Shown: positions 39,128-50,299, numbered from the stretch's first letter. The stretch: 64,000 nt of DNA from Prorocentrum cordatum (GCA_963575745.1 CAUYUJ010015516.1:455932-519931); one strand, 5' to 3'. Notes: generated by a model from the letters alone, not told the origin. Made by a program: numbers and translations.

Positions 39128-40284
39128 TCCTACCGCGCGGACGAAGACGAGGTGGAATCATGACCCGCCCCAATGCAGACTACTCGTCGAAATTGCCCTG
39201 TTCCTACACTCCGCCTCCGTCCAGGCACTGTGGCGGGGTTTGCTGCAGGCAGCTGCATCGAATTCTGATGGCGCTCACCTGGAGATCATCTCGAGCGGCT
39301 TTGAGCGCTCTCGGGCCGTCTTGGACCATCTTGGGCTCTCTTGGAGGCTCCCTGGATCGCTCCTGGAGCGCTTTCGCAGTCCCGAGGGCGACGCACAGGG
39401 GAAATACCATCTCTGCATCGAGGTTGTGGGCGCAGTGGTCGGGGTACGTTCGTCCAGGACTCCCAGGGGCGGCCGCGCGCGCGAAGCAGACGTATTCTAG
39501 ACAAGCGCGTTCCACTACTCTCAAAGGAATTGCTCGCGCGTGGCCTGGATCTGCCGGGGGGATCTACGATGAATTACATTGAGGCCAACGTGGGTTTTTG
39601 CTGACTCCAAGCTGACGTTTGCGAGTAGCCACTATTGCGAGCAGTGGAATGCGCTCGGTGAGATTCGGAGCCAGTTGCTGGAGATCTTCGCACGCCTCTG
39701 GCCCGCTGAGCCGAGCTATGATGACGCTCCCCCCATAGCGCTCGCGCGCTGTCAACCTCCCCTGCTGCCCCAGTGTGCCTTCCCTGCTGTGGTCGAGCTG
39801 TCCCGTTCGATCCTCGTCGTCCTCGGTGTCCTCGTCCGCGGCCTCCATGACGGGCACGAGCATCGCGCCCCGCTTCCAGGCGCGCGGACACCTCGCCCGG
39901 AAAGGTTGGCGTGCCCGCGTCCTGTTTGCGGCACGGGGTGGTACGCGACAACGGAAGCCGGCGAGGCAAATGTCCAAGCGGGATCACAGGTGAGACACGG
40001 CGGCCGCCCTGCCCTCGGAGACGCATGCCGTTCGACGCCAGGCCTCCTGAGAAGCGAACTGGACCACACCATAGCGAGCTGGGATTCAAGTCGGCACGTG
40101 GAAGCAGCCTGCGTGAACATCTTGATGCTCCCTGATTCGATGCGCCGCTGGATGGACCTAAGCCCGAATGCCCTGTATGGCGACTTGCCGCCGAATCCAA
40201 CGTGAGCGAGCCACTGGCTTTGAAACGCTCTGGGTCGACCCCCGAGGCCTTCCGCGCTGAAACCATCCGAGGGCCTTCGTAGCT
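39128..40284. other. no gene confidently recognised; weak minus-strand frame
   Basis: The minus frame 39977-39564 (137 codons, acidic run EAADEDTEDDEDRTGQ, then TERIPLLAIVATRKR) and the plus frame 39579-40205 overlap on opposite strands and cannot both be real. Neither has splice signals or a motif strong enough to choose. Confidence 0.3.
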
Positions 40285-40454
40285 AGGGCTCCCAACTTCG
40301 CGCTTCGCGCTCCGCGAAGCGCGAAGCGCGAATAACTTCGCGCCCTCGCGCCGCCCCCCCAAAGGGAGAAAAGGAGGACGAGGAGGAGGGGGGAGAAAGA
40401 ACGAGGACCGCGAAGCGCGAAGCGCGAATAACTTCGCGCCCTCGTGGGAGCCCT
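40285..40454. mobile_element. foldback (MITE-like) element, CGCGAAGCGC family, copy 1
   Basis: 170 bp bounded by AGGGCTCCCA and TGGGAGCCCT. Interior blocks AACTTCGCGCTTCGCGC and GCGAAGCGCGAATAACTTCG are themselves nearly palindromic and occur near each end. A purine-rich middle separates them. It is nearly identical to 43931-44101. CGTAGC occurs just outside both ends, offset by one to two bases, as a possible short target duplication. Confidence 0.75.
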
Positions 40455-40737
40455 TGCGTAGCGCCAAAACCATATCCAAAAGGGCAAGCCCTGATCCCAC
40501 ATGCACCCACCTGAGGGGTTGTGTTCTGGAATGCTGGATCTGGCGACCAGGTGGGGGGAAGGCTTGCTTACGAGATTCCTGCCTCTTGGCTAGCTCAGCT
40601 TTGCTGTAAGCTTTGGGTCAAATACCTAGAGAAATCCGATCGACATAATCGTGGCGATTACCCTCATCTCGGCCCACACGGGTTTGCAAGTTGTTTGAGC
40701 TGCTGAGCTGCATAGAACACGCATGCCGGGCTTGCAG

Positions 40738-41021
40738 GGGACGACGGGAGGGAGGAGGAGGAAGAGGAGGAAGAGGAGGAGGAGGGGAGGAGGAGGAGGA
40801 GGAGAAGGAGGAAGAGGAGGAGGAGGAGGAGGAGAAGGAGGAGGAGGAGAAGGCGGAGGAGAAGGAGCAGGGGACGACGGGGACGGGGAAGAAAGAAGGA
40901 GGAGGAGGAGGAGCAGGAGGACGAGGAGGAGGAGGAGGAGGAACAGCAGCAGGAGGACGCTACAATCGTAGGAGTCAAGATCGCCCAACGTCCGAAAGGA
41001 GGATGATGAGGCAAGAGAAGC

Positions 41022-41058
<37 letters not shown>

Positions 41059-41103
41059 GGAGGAGGAGGAGGAGGAGGAGGAGGAGGAGGAGGAGGAGGA
41101 GGG
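40738..41103. repeat. GGA tract with a GAT segment
   Basis: GGA/GAA repeats (40738-40965), unique sequence to 41017, then (GAT)n at 41019-41057 passing directly into (GGA)n to 41103. Confidence 0.95.
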
Positions 41104-41609
41104 GGGAAACTTCCACCCAAATTGCTTACGATCGTTGCCGTCCGAGCGCAGTGGGTAAAACTCTCCGCGGGCACGCAGGCCGAGCCGCAGCCCCGTGTCA
41201 GGCATCGGCAAGCAAATCCCGACGGCTGCCCATCGTCCATGTCAGAGCGTGCAGACGGGCAACCGCGGGCGAGAATGCAGGAGATGATGGGGAGGGGGCA
41301 AAGGCGGTCGGAAGTTCACAAGAATGGAGGGGGAGTGGGAAACAGGAGTAGGAGGAGGCAACAGGTGAAGGCAGAGGCAAATGACGAAAGAACCACACAC
41401 ACTCAGCTTTAATAGGCTGACACATTAAGAACAGCAAGGCAAGGTGGAGAAGGCGCGCTAGGCACGGTTGCGAGTTGTCGGGCCCGAAGGGGGGCTCCCA
41501 ATAGAGCGGGGACCTCCATCCGACAAAACACACATCCGCACACCACCCCCTGAATGCCACCCTCAGAAACATGGGCGTCGGATCGCCACTTATCGTTTTC
41601 CTGGCCCAT
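41104..41609. other. no gene recognised
   Basis: Unique sequence. The open frames are short and lack motifs on both strands. Confidence 0.5.
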
Positions 41610-41884
41610 CAGCCATTCCTCCTCCCTCCTCCTCCTCCTCCTCCTCCTCCTCCTCCTCCTCCTCCTCCAACTCATAAGATCAGGTGGTCGGAGGCCCGAC
41701 CGACCGCAACAGGAGCGGGGGACGCGGAGGGAAGCTGGGGCAGAGGGAAGCGGCGAGGGCGGCGAAGACCAGTCCGCGGGCCAGGCTCCCCACGCAGCGT
41801 CGCCCCTCGAGGGGCCGAGCCACTCGATGTGAAACACAACTCCTCCTCCTCCTCCTCCTCCTCCTCCTCCTCCTCCTCCTCCTC
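41610..41884. repeat. two TCC tracts
   Basis: TCC at about 41619-41668 and 41838-41884 with 170 bp of unique GC-rich sequence between them. Confidence 0.9.
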
Positions 41885-42065
41885 AATTGCCCGAGATCAA
41901 ACCACTTTTTCCACCAGAAATCAACCAGTGAAGTTTCAGTGATGTGCGTGGGCCCAGCCCAGTTCAGCTCCACTTAGCGTCCTGGGATTTACCTCAAGAC
42001 ACCCACTGAGCCACGCCTGACACCAGGATCTCGCAGGGAGCTACCTATCAAATTCCGCGGGTCCC

Positions 42066-42224
42066 TTGAATCGCAGGCGTCGGCGTCGGGCGTCGGCGTC
42101 GGTCATCGGCGTTTGACATCGGTGTCGGGCATCGGCGTCGGCGTCGTCCTCGGCGTCGTAGTCGGCGTCAGCAGCGCTGCGTCGTCGCCGGCGTCGGGGT
42201 CGTCGTCAGCGACGGGGTCGGGCA

Positions 42225-42255
<31 letters not shown>

Positions 42256-42335
42256 TGGCCTCGGCGTCGGCATCGGCATCGGTGTCGGCGTCGGCGTCGG
42301 CGTCGGCGTCTGCGTCGTCGTCGTCGCCGCCGCCA

Positions 42336-42369
<34 letters not shown>

Positions 42370-42400
42370 TGTTGTCGTCGTCGTCGTCGTCGTCCTCAGG
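42066..42400. repeat. GGCGTC/GTC repeat tract
   Basis: GGCGTC hexamers grade into (GTC)n/(CGT)n. The open Val/Gly and Asp/Ala frames through it are repeat artefacts. Confidence 0.9.
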
Positions 42401-42424
42401 GAACCCATTCACCCCAGAAGCCAT

Positions 42425-42620
42425 TGGGAGGAAGGGAGAGAGGACGCCAAGGAGGGGAGAGAGGACGCCAAGGAGGGAGGGAGGGAGAGGGCGCCACGGA
42501 GAGGAGAGAGGACGCCAAGGAGGGGGAGAGGACGCCAGAAGCCATTGGGAGGGAGGAAGAGGGCCTGGGAGGGAGAGATGACGCCAAAGAGGGGAGGGAG
42601 GAAGAGGGAGGAGGGGGGAA
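42425..42620. repeat. GGGAGAGAGGACGCCAAG variable repeat
   Basis: GAGGACGCCAAGGAGGGG-type units of 20-28 bp are repeated about six times with GAGGGCGCCACGG variants. CCATTGGGAGG occurs at both edges. Confidence 0.8.
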
Positions 42621-42783
42621 TGGAGGGACCCTCTCCCCCCAGGAGGCGGGGAAGCCCTTGCCTTGTGGCGACCCTGGAAGCTCGAACACTCCCAGGGAGG
42701 GAGACATCCGAGAAATCCGCGCGGACCTCCAAGAAATCATTCAAACATCGCCCTTCTCCGAAAAGCTCTCGATCGTCTAGAGA

Positions 42784-43008
42784 CCTCCTAGATGGGGTCC
42801 GAGTAAGTGGGATCGGAGGATCGCGCGGCATCGCCAATGCATCGCCGATGTATCAGCGATGTGTCGGCGATGCATCCGTGACGTCGACAATGCATCGGCG
42901 ACGTCGGCGTGGGGAAACACGGTCTCCACATCGAGCCGCATCGTCGATGCATCGTCGATGCATCGAGCGACCTTCCGACCCCATCTAGTCGGACCCCATC
43001 TAGGAGGC
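42784..43008. mobile_element. foldback element with GATGCATC-rich core
   Basis: The ends CCTCCTAGATGGGGTCCGA and its complement near 42992-43008 form long inverted repeats (about 50 bp, imperfect). The interior is built of GATGCATCGGC-like palindromic units. The right end carries GACCCCATCT twice (42977-42986 and 42992-43001), separated by AGTCG. Similar GATGCATC clusters with the same right-hand motif occur at 45650-45735 and 56105-56268. Confidence 0.6.
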
Positions 43009-43079
43009 CTGGATCATCGAACCTCGATCATCGGAACTCGCGGGCCCTTCCCGCCAAACAGGATCAGTCAGCATACCAG

Positions 43080-43180
43080 GGGGAGGGAAGGGAGGAGGAG
43101 GAGGAGGAGGAGGAGGAGAAGGAGGAGGAGGAGAAGGAGGAGGAGGAGGAGGAGAAGGAGGAGGAGGAGGGAGGGAGGAG
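43080..43180. repeat. GGA/GAA tract
   Basis: Purine-rich trinucleotide tract of about 100 bp. Confidence 0.95.
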
Positions 43181-43884
43181 GCCCCGCCAGACAGGATCGG
43201 TCGGCATTCCATCGGGAGATCGGCGCCCGCATCGGGGCGTGCGCTGGAGCGAGCGGGCCGCGCCCGCGCGGAGACGGCATCGAATATCGGACCGGATCCG
43301 CGCTGAGGCGCACACCTGCGCTTAGGTGGGGCGTGTCCAGCTACAGGCGCATTCGCGAGGAGGCACGAAAAATACTGGCAAAAAAAATGGAACAGTAGCA
43401 CAACAAAGTTTAGAAACGTCGACCCCAGCCTATCTTGGCTCTCTGTGAATGTTCCTCCCGTAGAGGGACGTGCCCGACTGAAAACTACGCCATGAAAGAA
43501 TCGGGCCACATCAGATCGCTGGGACATCGGTATCGGGTCGGATCGAGGAACGTGGCATCGGATCGGATCGGTCGAACCGAGATGGGCCCTCCCCCGCCGG
43601 GCGCAGGGGGTAAAACATCCAGCGCGCATCGGCGGTATACCGCCGGTTGATCGGCGATGGTGAAATGGCCCACAAACACACAAATAAATACACACAAATA
43701 AAAAAAATCCCTATATTTTCCATATTTTCTGGGTTTCTGTCTTCCCCCCCACTTCCCATATTTTCCCATATTTTCTGGGGAATCGGCGATTAATTGTGTT
43801 TGTGTGTTTTTTCCCCTCCTGAGATGGGAATCCCGATGGCAAATCCGAGCGCTCCTGGGCGGAGTGGGCTACTGGGCCCCTGCC
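43181..43884. other. no gene recognised
   Basis: Unique sequence with CATCGG and GGATCGGATCGG clusters (43500-43580) and AT-rich CATATTTTC repeats near 43720-43780. No gene is supported. Confidence 0.5.
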
Positions 43885-44147
43885 GGAAATGACTGGGCGA
43901 TTGGGGGCCGATGCATCCCCCCCCTTGAGCAAGGGCTCCCAACTTCGCGCTTCGCGCTGCGCGAAGCGCGAAGCGCGAATAACTTCGCGCTCTCGCGCCG
44001 CCCTCCCAGAAGGAGAATAGGAGGACGAGGAGGAGGGGGAGAAGGAACGAGGACCGCGAAGCGCGAAGCGCGAATAACTTCGCGCCCTCGTGGGAGCCCT
44101 TGGAAATGACTGGGCGATTGGGGGCCGATGCATCCCCCCCCTTGAGC
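43885..44147. mobile_element. foldback element copy 2 flanked by a perfect 46-bp direct repeat
   Basis: The element at 43931-44101 (171 bp) is bounded by AAGGGCTCCCA and TGGGAGCCCTT and matches 40285-40454 closely. The 46 bp before it (43885-43930, starting GGAAATGACTGGGCG) are repeated exactly after it (44102-44147), including the run of eight C. Such a long flank duplication is unusual for a transposon target site. Confidence 0.8.
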
Positions 44148-44330
44148 CTGTCCCCCCCCCCCTCAGCGTTGCCACGGCTGGCTCTCGGGCCACAGCTCGG
44201 GCCCGAGGCGGCCGTCCCGGGGCGAGGCTCCGACTCGACACCTCCGGGGAGCGCCAGAGGGCGAGGCGGCTAGCCGCTGGGGCGCACCCCGAGGCCGGCA
44301 GGGGCCTCCGGGAACCTGCGGCAACGCTTG

Positions 44331-44499
44331 GGCGTGGCTTAATGGGGGGGTCACAAATGGGGGGGTCAGAAACGGTCCCCTTTCGTGCCCCTTTCGGGCC
44401 CCTCCGAGGCCCCAGGGGGCTCGTTTGGGTACCGTCTGGGTACCTTTTCGGACCACCCTCGCCACCCCCCCATTTATGACCCCCCTATTACGCAACGCC
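44331..44499. mobile_element. foldback (MITE-like) element with 36-bp inverted ends
   Basis: The left end GGCGTGGCTTAATGGGGGGG and the complement of the right end (GGCGTTGCGTAATAGGGGGG), extended to 36 bp, match at 32 positions. The middle is about 97 bp of GC-rich sequence. No clear short target duplication and no second copy was seen in the window. Confidence 0.6.
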
Positions 44500-44689
44500 C
44501 ACCCAACGCCGGAAAACCTCACGCTCCGGACCTCGAGACTCCGCCCCCCCCTGGGAAGATCCCCCCCCGCCACGCCCCAGCGTTGCCCCTGCTGGCCCGC
44601 GGCGCCCGGGGGTGGAGAAGCGGGGGGGGCTTCTGCGAAGGAGGCTGCCGCATCTTAGAAGGCGGCGGCGGCGGCATCGGGGAAAAGCG

Positions 44690-44782
44690 AGGAGGAGGAA
44701 GAGGAGGAGGAGGAGGAGGAGGAAGAGGAGGAGGAGGAGGAGGAAGAGGAGGAGGAGGAGGAGGAGGAGGAGGAGGAGGATG
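44690..44782. repeat. GGA tract
   Basis: GGA/GAA purine tract of about 90 bp. Confidence 0.95.
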
Positions 44783-45087
44783 GGGGGAGGCACAGCTCTA
44801 TCCACCCGTTTCTCAAAACCGTCCTGCTGAGGCCCGCGCTTTGTGAAAAGCAGGGGTGCTTGTATCGGGGAGAGGGGCGGCTCGGGTTCGGTTGGCTCGG
44901 GTTGGCCTGATGGGGCCATCATGCAAATGACGAGACCCAATCTGAAATTTGACGCGAACCTCCGCGGCAAAACCTACCCCAAAAACTGGACCGTCAAAAT
45001 CCGGGACGGGCTCGTCAAAAAGCGCAGGCGAGCGAACTCGACTCTTACGCTTCCACGAGAAAGGTAAGGCCAGCGCCTTCTGTCGAC
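44783..45087. other. no gene confidently recognised
   Basis: The minus frame (FDEPVPDFDGPVFGVGFAAE) and the plus frame (MQMTRPNLKFDANLRGKTYP) cover the same stretch and both look protein-like, so the strand cannot be decided. No splice-site pair fixes either. Confidence 0.3.
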
Positions 45088-45180
45088 GGTTCAAAGATGG
45101 GGTCCTGAGGGATGGGGTCCTAGGGGTAGGAAGGGACTCCCAGGGTGAACGTACGCTGCTCGGGACCCCATCTTTGAACC
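45088..45180. mobile_element. 93-bp foldback element with 22-bp inverted ends
   Basis: The left end GGTTCAAAGATGGGGTCC plus TGAG matches the complement of the right end at 21 of 22 positions. Both ends contain the GATGGGGTCC motif (GACCCCATC on the other strand) that recurs at the other foldback elements of this window. Confidence 0.65.
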
Positions 45181-45599
45181 ACCGACTCTGACCCGACTTC
45201 TCCTGCACTGCGCTCTGACCAGGATTTCGAGGCGAATCCGACAGTGGCGACGAGGACCTCCCAGGAAGCCCCAGAAAGGGGAGAGCCAGGGAGGGGTAGA
45301 GGTATGGGTACCTTTTCCTCCTCTGAACTTCTGAGAAGCCATCCCCCTCCCCCCATGACCCCCTCCGCGCGCAACTGACCCCCAACGGTGGCCCTCCCCG
45401 CCCCCGTCGGGGATCTACTGACCCGGGTCCATCCAGACCCGGGCCAATCAGGCTTTATGCGGGATCGCGCAGGATCGTGCACCCGAGCCCAGGTCGGTGC
45501 CCCCGTTGCTCTGCAGCACCCTGCAATATCTGGCGCCTTGACTGACCCCCGTTCGCATGGACCCCCATCCCCTTGAGCCCCGCCCCCCCTGCGCCCCCC

Positions 45600-45735
45600 G
45601 CGCTCCCCGCCCTCGCCGCGGGGCCGGCCGCCTCGGGCCCCCGGCTGCGCATCGGCGATGCATCGAAGCGCATGGGCGATGCATCGGCGATGCGGCGTGA
45701 TTCTCCGACCCCATCTGCTCCGACCCCTTATCTGG
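45600..45735. repeat. GC-rich dispersed repeat and GATGCATC cluster
   Basis: CCTCGCCGCGGGGCCGGCCG followed by TCGGGCCCCCGGCTGCGCA (45612-45653) also occurs at 51855-51893. It is followed by GATGCATCG units and a right end with GACCCCATCT (45707-45716), GCTCC, and GACCCCTTATCT (45722-45733). Confidence 0.6.
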
Positions 45736-45744
45736 GAGGCTTAA

Positions 45745-46795
45745 TGGAGAAGGGGGAGGAGGAGGAGGAGGAGGAGGAGGAGGAGGAGGAGGAGGAGGAA
45801 TGATGACTGATGAGTGAGGAATGAGGAGTGAGGAGTGAGGTGTGAGGAGTGAGGAGTGCGGAGTGAGGAGTGAGGAGTGAGGCGGAGGAGGAAGAGGAAG
45901 AGGAGGAGGAGGAGGAGGAAGAGGAGAAGAAGGAGTAGGATAAGGAGGAGGAGGAGGAGGGAGGAGTGAAGAGTGAGGAGTGAAGAGTGAGGAGTGAGGA
46001 GTGAGGAGTGCGGAGTGAGGAGTGAGGAGTGAGGAAGAGGAGGAGCAGAGGAGGAGAGTGAGGAGTGAAGAGTGAGGAATGAGGATGAGGTGTGGGGAGT
46101 GAAGAGTGCGGAGTGAGGAAAAAGGATTGAGGAGGAGGAGGAGGAGGGGAGGAGGAGGAGGGAGGAGGAGGAGGGAGGAGGAGGAAGAGGAGGGCGGAGG
46201 AGGAGGAGAGGAAGGAGGAGGAGAGGAGAGGAGGAGAGGAGGAGGAGGAGGAGGAGGGGAGGATGAGGAGTGAGTGAGGAGTGAGGAGTGAGGAGTGAGG
46301 AGTGAGGAGTGAGGAGGAGGAGGAGGAGGCGAGGAGGAGGAGGAGGAGTGCTGAGTGATAAGTAAGGAGTGCTGAGTGAGGATGAGGTGAGGTGTGAGGA
46401 ATGAGGAGTGGAGTGAGGATGAGGAGGAGGAGGAGGAGGAGGAGGAGGAGGAAGGAGGAGGAGGAGGAGGGAAGGAGGAGTAGGATAGAGGAGAGAGGAG
46501 GAGGAGTGAGAAATGAGGAATGAGGAGTGAGTGAAGAGTGAGGAGTGAGGAGTGAGGAGTGAAGAGTGAGGAGTGAGGAGGAGGAGGAAGAGGAGAGGAG
46601 GAGGAGGAGGAGGAGGAGGAGGAGGAGGAGTGATGAGTGAGTGAGAGTGATGAGGTGAGGTGTGGGAGTGAGGTGTGCGAGTGCGGAGTGAGGAGTGAGG
46701 AGTGAGGAATGAGGAGGAGGAGGAGGAGGAGGAGGAGGAGGAGGAGGAGGAGGAGGAGTGAGGAGGAGGAGGAGGAGGAGAGGAGTGAGGATCGC
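45745..46795. repeat. 1-kb GGA and GGAGTGA array
   Basis: (GGA)n alternates with the heptamer GGAGTGA. Open frames of more than 400 codons on the minus strand (repeating SSLLTPH) are created by the heptamer and are not regarded as genes. Confidence 0.95.
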
Positions 46796-46961
46796 ACGCC
46801 ACTGAGGGGAAAAGGGGGGAGAAAAAAGTCCTACGGTCCGACCGCTCTTTCTCCCGGGGGGGGGGGGGCATCCAAGTGGAATGTTGCCGACCACAGACAG
46901 GACGGCCAAAGACCTGCCCATGGCCCGCGACAAGGCCCCCCTGAAGGATCTATCAGCCACC

Positions 46962-47389
46962 TGAATCGGTTCCGAAGCCCTGGTCTTCAGGGCGCTCGCT
47001 CCATTCTCCAAGGGCTTGCGCTTCCAGCTCGCTTAGCCCAAAGGCTTGGGTAACGTAAGCAGGGCAAACAAAAACACGCGGGCCTCTATCTGGCCTGTGT
47101 CAGACCTCTTTTCCCTGGACCCCTGGGACGTGTCCAAGAACCACCCACCAACTCCCAAGCCGCGACTCCGGGAGTCCTCTGAGGTCCCAGTCTGAGAGAT
47201 CCGTTTGGGTGCTTGCCCATAAGAATAGCCTTGGGATTCATCATGCCAGGGTCCACCAGAATTCGCTGGGAGCCGCCGCAGGCAACTCGGAGCCGCATAG
47301 AGACTAGCGAACTTCGAAGCATAGCCTCCGTAAGCGGAACATACCAAAATCGGCGGCTGGCCTTCGGCCGCCGCATCAAACTCCAGCAA
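46962..47389 (-). pseudogene. coding relic with one frame change
   Basis: Minus-strand pieces read as protein: LRVACGGSQRILVDPGMMN, GSLRLGPQRTPGVAAWELVG and GSWTRPRGPGKRGLTQ. After a frame change at about 47090 the reading continues VFVCPAYVTQAFGLSELEAQ and EDQGFGTDSGG to a stop near 46962. No family is recognised. It has the same orientation as the LINE-like relic upstream (47628-51000) and may belong to it. Confidence 0.4.
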
Positions 47390-47454
47390 AGGACGCCCCC
47401 TGGAAACCCAGGGTCCTTGGCCCGAGTCTATGGCAATCGTGACCTGCTCTGGAT

Positions 47455-47600
47455 CCCGCTGCTCGTTCGGGCCGCCAGCCGACGGGGGGGGGGTCAGGCG
47501 GAGGGGGGGGGGGGGGGCAGCCGCAGCCCCCGCGCCCCCTCAACAGCTCCACCATAACCTCCTCCCGCGGAACCGCCCTCTGACGAGGCCATGGTTAGAC
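47455..47600. other. G-runs, no gene recognised
   Basis: GC-rich with G8-G12 runs near 47486-47515. Nothing else was seen. Confidence 0.5.
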
Positions 47601-47627
47601 TCTGGGCTCCCAGGATAAACGCACCCC

Positions 47628-48261
47628 CTAGATCTTCTCAATGGGCTTCGGCCCTGCTGCTGAATCGGAGCAGGGCCCCTTCCAAGGATAGCAAGCACAT
47701 AGACATGAATGCGACCGGCGGATCTCTCCTCGCCAGCCTAGCTCCTTGATTTGCCACCCGATTGGCAACCTTGCTACCTCCACGCGCAGGGAACGCGATG
47801 TGCCCTTCGCGCGCATCCGTCGTGCTAGCGTGTGCCCCCCACCTTTTTGCAGACAATCCCAGGCGGTCCACCATCTGCGAATGCGCGCTCCCTGCGACGG
47901 GGGGCAGATGTTAGGTGGCCTTCTGGCGACATCTGGGCTCCACCCGCACTGCCGCCAGACTTTGCACTCAGAAAAAAAACGAACAAATGCCCAGCTGGCG
48001 ACCCAAAGCCACCTGGAACGCGACATCTTCGCCACCCCGTGCCAGCTCAATCGGGTGCATGGCGAGCATCCGCGCGCGGTCGATCAACGCCGCGGGCAGG
48101 GCGTCTCGCCTCCACCCCTGGCACGCTGGGCATTGAAAAAGACGGTGGACGAGGGCGCCAGGCACTTCCCCGCAGATGAGACAGCGGCTCGGCAGCTTTG
48201 AATTTTGCCCGCGCAGGCGAACAAACCCAGCGCGCGTCCATGGACAGGCCACGCGAGACAC
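47628..48261 (-). pseudogene. LINE-like ORF2 C-terminal relic
   Basis: A C-x2-C...H...C zinc-knuckle region typical of non-LTR ORF2 C-termini is visible in the frame from 48261: SRCLICGEVPGALVHRLFQC, then PACQGWRRDALPAAL and ARMLAMHPIEL. The downstream part (to 47628) changes frame and includes VANRVANQGARLA, weakly reminiscent of the last RNase H motif. There is no intact reverse transcriptase upstream in the window, so this is a truncated, decayed copy. Confidence 0.45.
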
Positions 48262-49029
48262 ATTGCCCCGCCCCCCCCCCCCAACTCCAGACAGTCGCCG
48301 CCCCCCCCCCCCTTCCTATTGATCACGCCTAGCAAGCAGCGGCTCCTCGAGCGGCCTCCAACCGTCCTGTTCTGGCCTCGCCAGCCTCTGCCTTGCCCAA
48401 CGTTTGCCAAGTCAGACAAATCCGAAACTCCCCCGGCTGCGAAGGTGGCCCTGCGGGCTGCGAAAGAAGGCGATATCGCACGAAGGCCCCGTTACTCCCG
48501 ACCGCTCCAGCGACGCCCTCTACCCCCCCAAAAAAAAAAACTAATAATTGCGCTCGGCCGCTCTTGGCTCGGCCAAGGTGCTTCGGAGAAGTGATGCTGT
48601 GAACTTTCCCTCGCGCAGCTTCCGCTGCCTAGATGCGAGATGCCATCGCAGCGCGGGGCTGAAGGCCGCCCAAGGACGAACCTTCCTATTGTTTCTGCCA
48701 GATGCATTGTGCCCCGCTCCTCGCCACGACGCGGAGTGAGATTGGCGGCCGGCAGGGGCCCCTGCCAAACGTCGGCATGTCCCGCCGCCTGCTCGAGCTT
48801 CAGCGCCCCCACCGCGCGCGGGCGCGCCTAGTTGAGCCCGACGGTCTGCGACAGGGTGGTCGAAACACCAGCTGGCCACAAGAGCCATAGCAGAGTTGAT
48901 TGCACCTGGCTTCCCGAGGCCGCAACGACGATGCCCCCAAGTGCTCTGTCCACTGGGGCGCTCCGAGATCTTCGTGGATGTTACAGCCGCCTCTAAATAA
49001 AAAATAAGCAAACAGCTGAGGCCATCAGT
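48262..49029 (-). other. no gene confidently recognised
   Basis: C-runs near 48270-48310 and an A-run at 48530-48540. A minus frame (49011-48541) is open for 156 codons with no motif. It could be part of the decayed LINE-like unit but cannot be supported. Confidence 0.3.
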
Positions 49030-49263
49030 TCACTGATGCGCTCGGGCAAGGAAAAGTTGGCTCACTAGGGCGGCGTGGCCACCAACCGAGACGGGAAGAA
49101 GCGGCAGCTCGCGATGGGCGACGTCCGTGACAGCCACCACCCATTCCGACACATCCCCCCGCCGATGTGCCCAAGCTCTCGCCGCTTCGATTTGGGCCTC
49201 CACCAGCCTGCGCTCGCTTTTGAGGCAAGCATCGAACTGCGCCCCGTTGGCCTCGCGAGCCAA
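49030..49263 (-). pseudogene. short coding-like fragment within the LINE-like relic
   Basis: A 77-codon minus frame reads as protein (QFDACLKSERRLVEAQIEAA, RRGDVSEWVVAVTDVAHREL) with a normal mix of residues. No family is recognised; orientation and position suggest it belongs to the decayed unit spanning 47.6-51 kb. Confidence 0.3.
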
Positions 49264-49469
49264 TTAAGGATGCTTCTTGGCCTCCTTCCAGGCATTAGTA
49301 GGCGACCGCCGTGATCCGCAATCATGTTCGTCGCCCTCAGACGTCTTGGCTTGACCTGCAACTGGCTCGCCGCAGACGAGTGTTCGTCAACGCCCCTAGC
49401 TTTCGGGGCAACCCCGCCGCGGGCCCCCCCAGGGCGCCCTTTCGCCCCGCAGCCTGGGAAGGGGGCGCT

Positions 49470-49920
49470 CACCGCAGTGGCTCCGGCCACCCGCGCGTCC
49501 GCGGCACTGCGGCGAGGCTGAGCTCGACCGAGGGCGTCGACCGCCCGCGCGCCGGGGCAACGATCACCCGCATGTCTGCGGCCTCGTTCAGTGGACCGCT
49601 GCCCCCTTCAGGGTCTGCCCCGCGGTGGGCTCCCCCAGGACCTCTGGGGGCCCAAGCGCGTGGGAAGCCGCTCCTCTCTGGGGCATCGACCGCCCGCGAA
49701 TCTGCGGCCCAGCGAGGAAGCCGGACCTGATCGAGGGCATCGACCACCTGCATGTCTGCGGCCTCGATACAAGGCCATCTGCCCCCCTGTAGGCTCTGCC
49801 CTCGGCTGGGCGCCCCCAGGGGCCCCCGTCGGCCCCGAAACGCGCCGCTGTCTCCTGCCCGCAGGCCGCTCGCGAAAAAGGCCCACCTACCTTCCAGGCC
49901 CCCTCCAGCGATGCTCAGCA
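49470..49920. repeat. 180-bp tandem duplication
   Basis: GCATGTCTGCGGCCTCG at 49571 and 49751 begins two diverged units of about 180 bp that also share CTGCCCC...GTGGGC/GCTGGGC and CCCCCAGG blocks. The minus strand gives an imperfect protein repeat beginning EAADM. Confidence 0.65.
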
Positions 49921-50299
49921 AAGGCCTTCCGCAACAAACCGACGGGGGATTTCATGATGTCTCGAACGGCTCGCCTGTTCCGCATGCCCCTCGACCAGGT
50001 TTCACTGCGCACTTCCATGGCCGCCTGCTCCAGCTCGCCGGGGCTCTCGCGCCCTCGGCCCCACCCGAGGCGACCGCTGCGCCTCCTGATCACGCCCCGC
50101 CTGGGCTGCGCACCGCCTGGATTTTACCAAAAAGCTGGCGCGGCATTCCGAGCAACATTGTTGCCGGGGGCCTTGGTCCACGCGCTCCTCTCCTATGACG
50201 TTCCAGATCCTCATGGTGCCCCAGCTCATCCTCGCTTCAAACTCACGCCTGGTTCTGTCTGGGCCTGCCCGCGGGGCAGCTACCTGAGGTGGCCCCCCC

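Noticed and set aside
45448-47011. Minus-strand frames of 376-449 codons with repeating SSLLTPH
   Set aside because: The heptamer GGAGTGA and GGA repeats keep all frames open; no non-repeat protein sequence is present.
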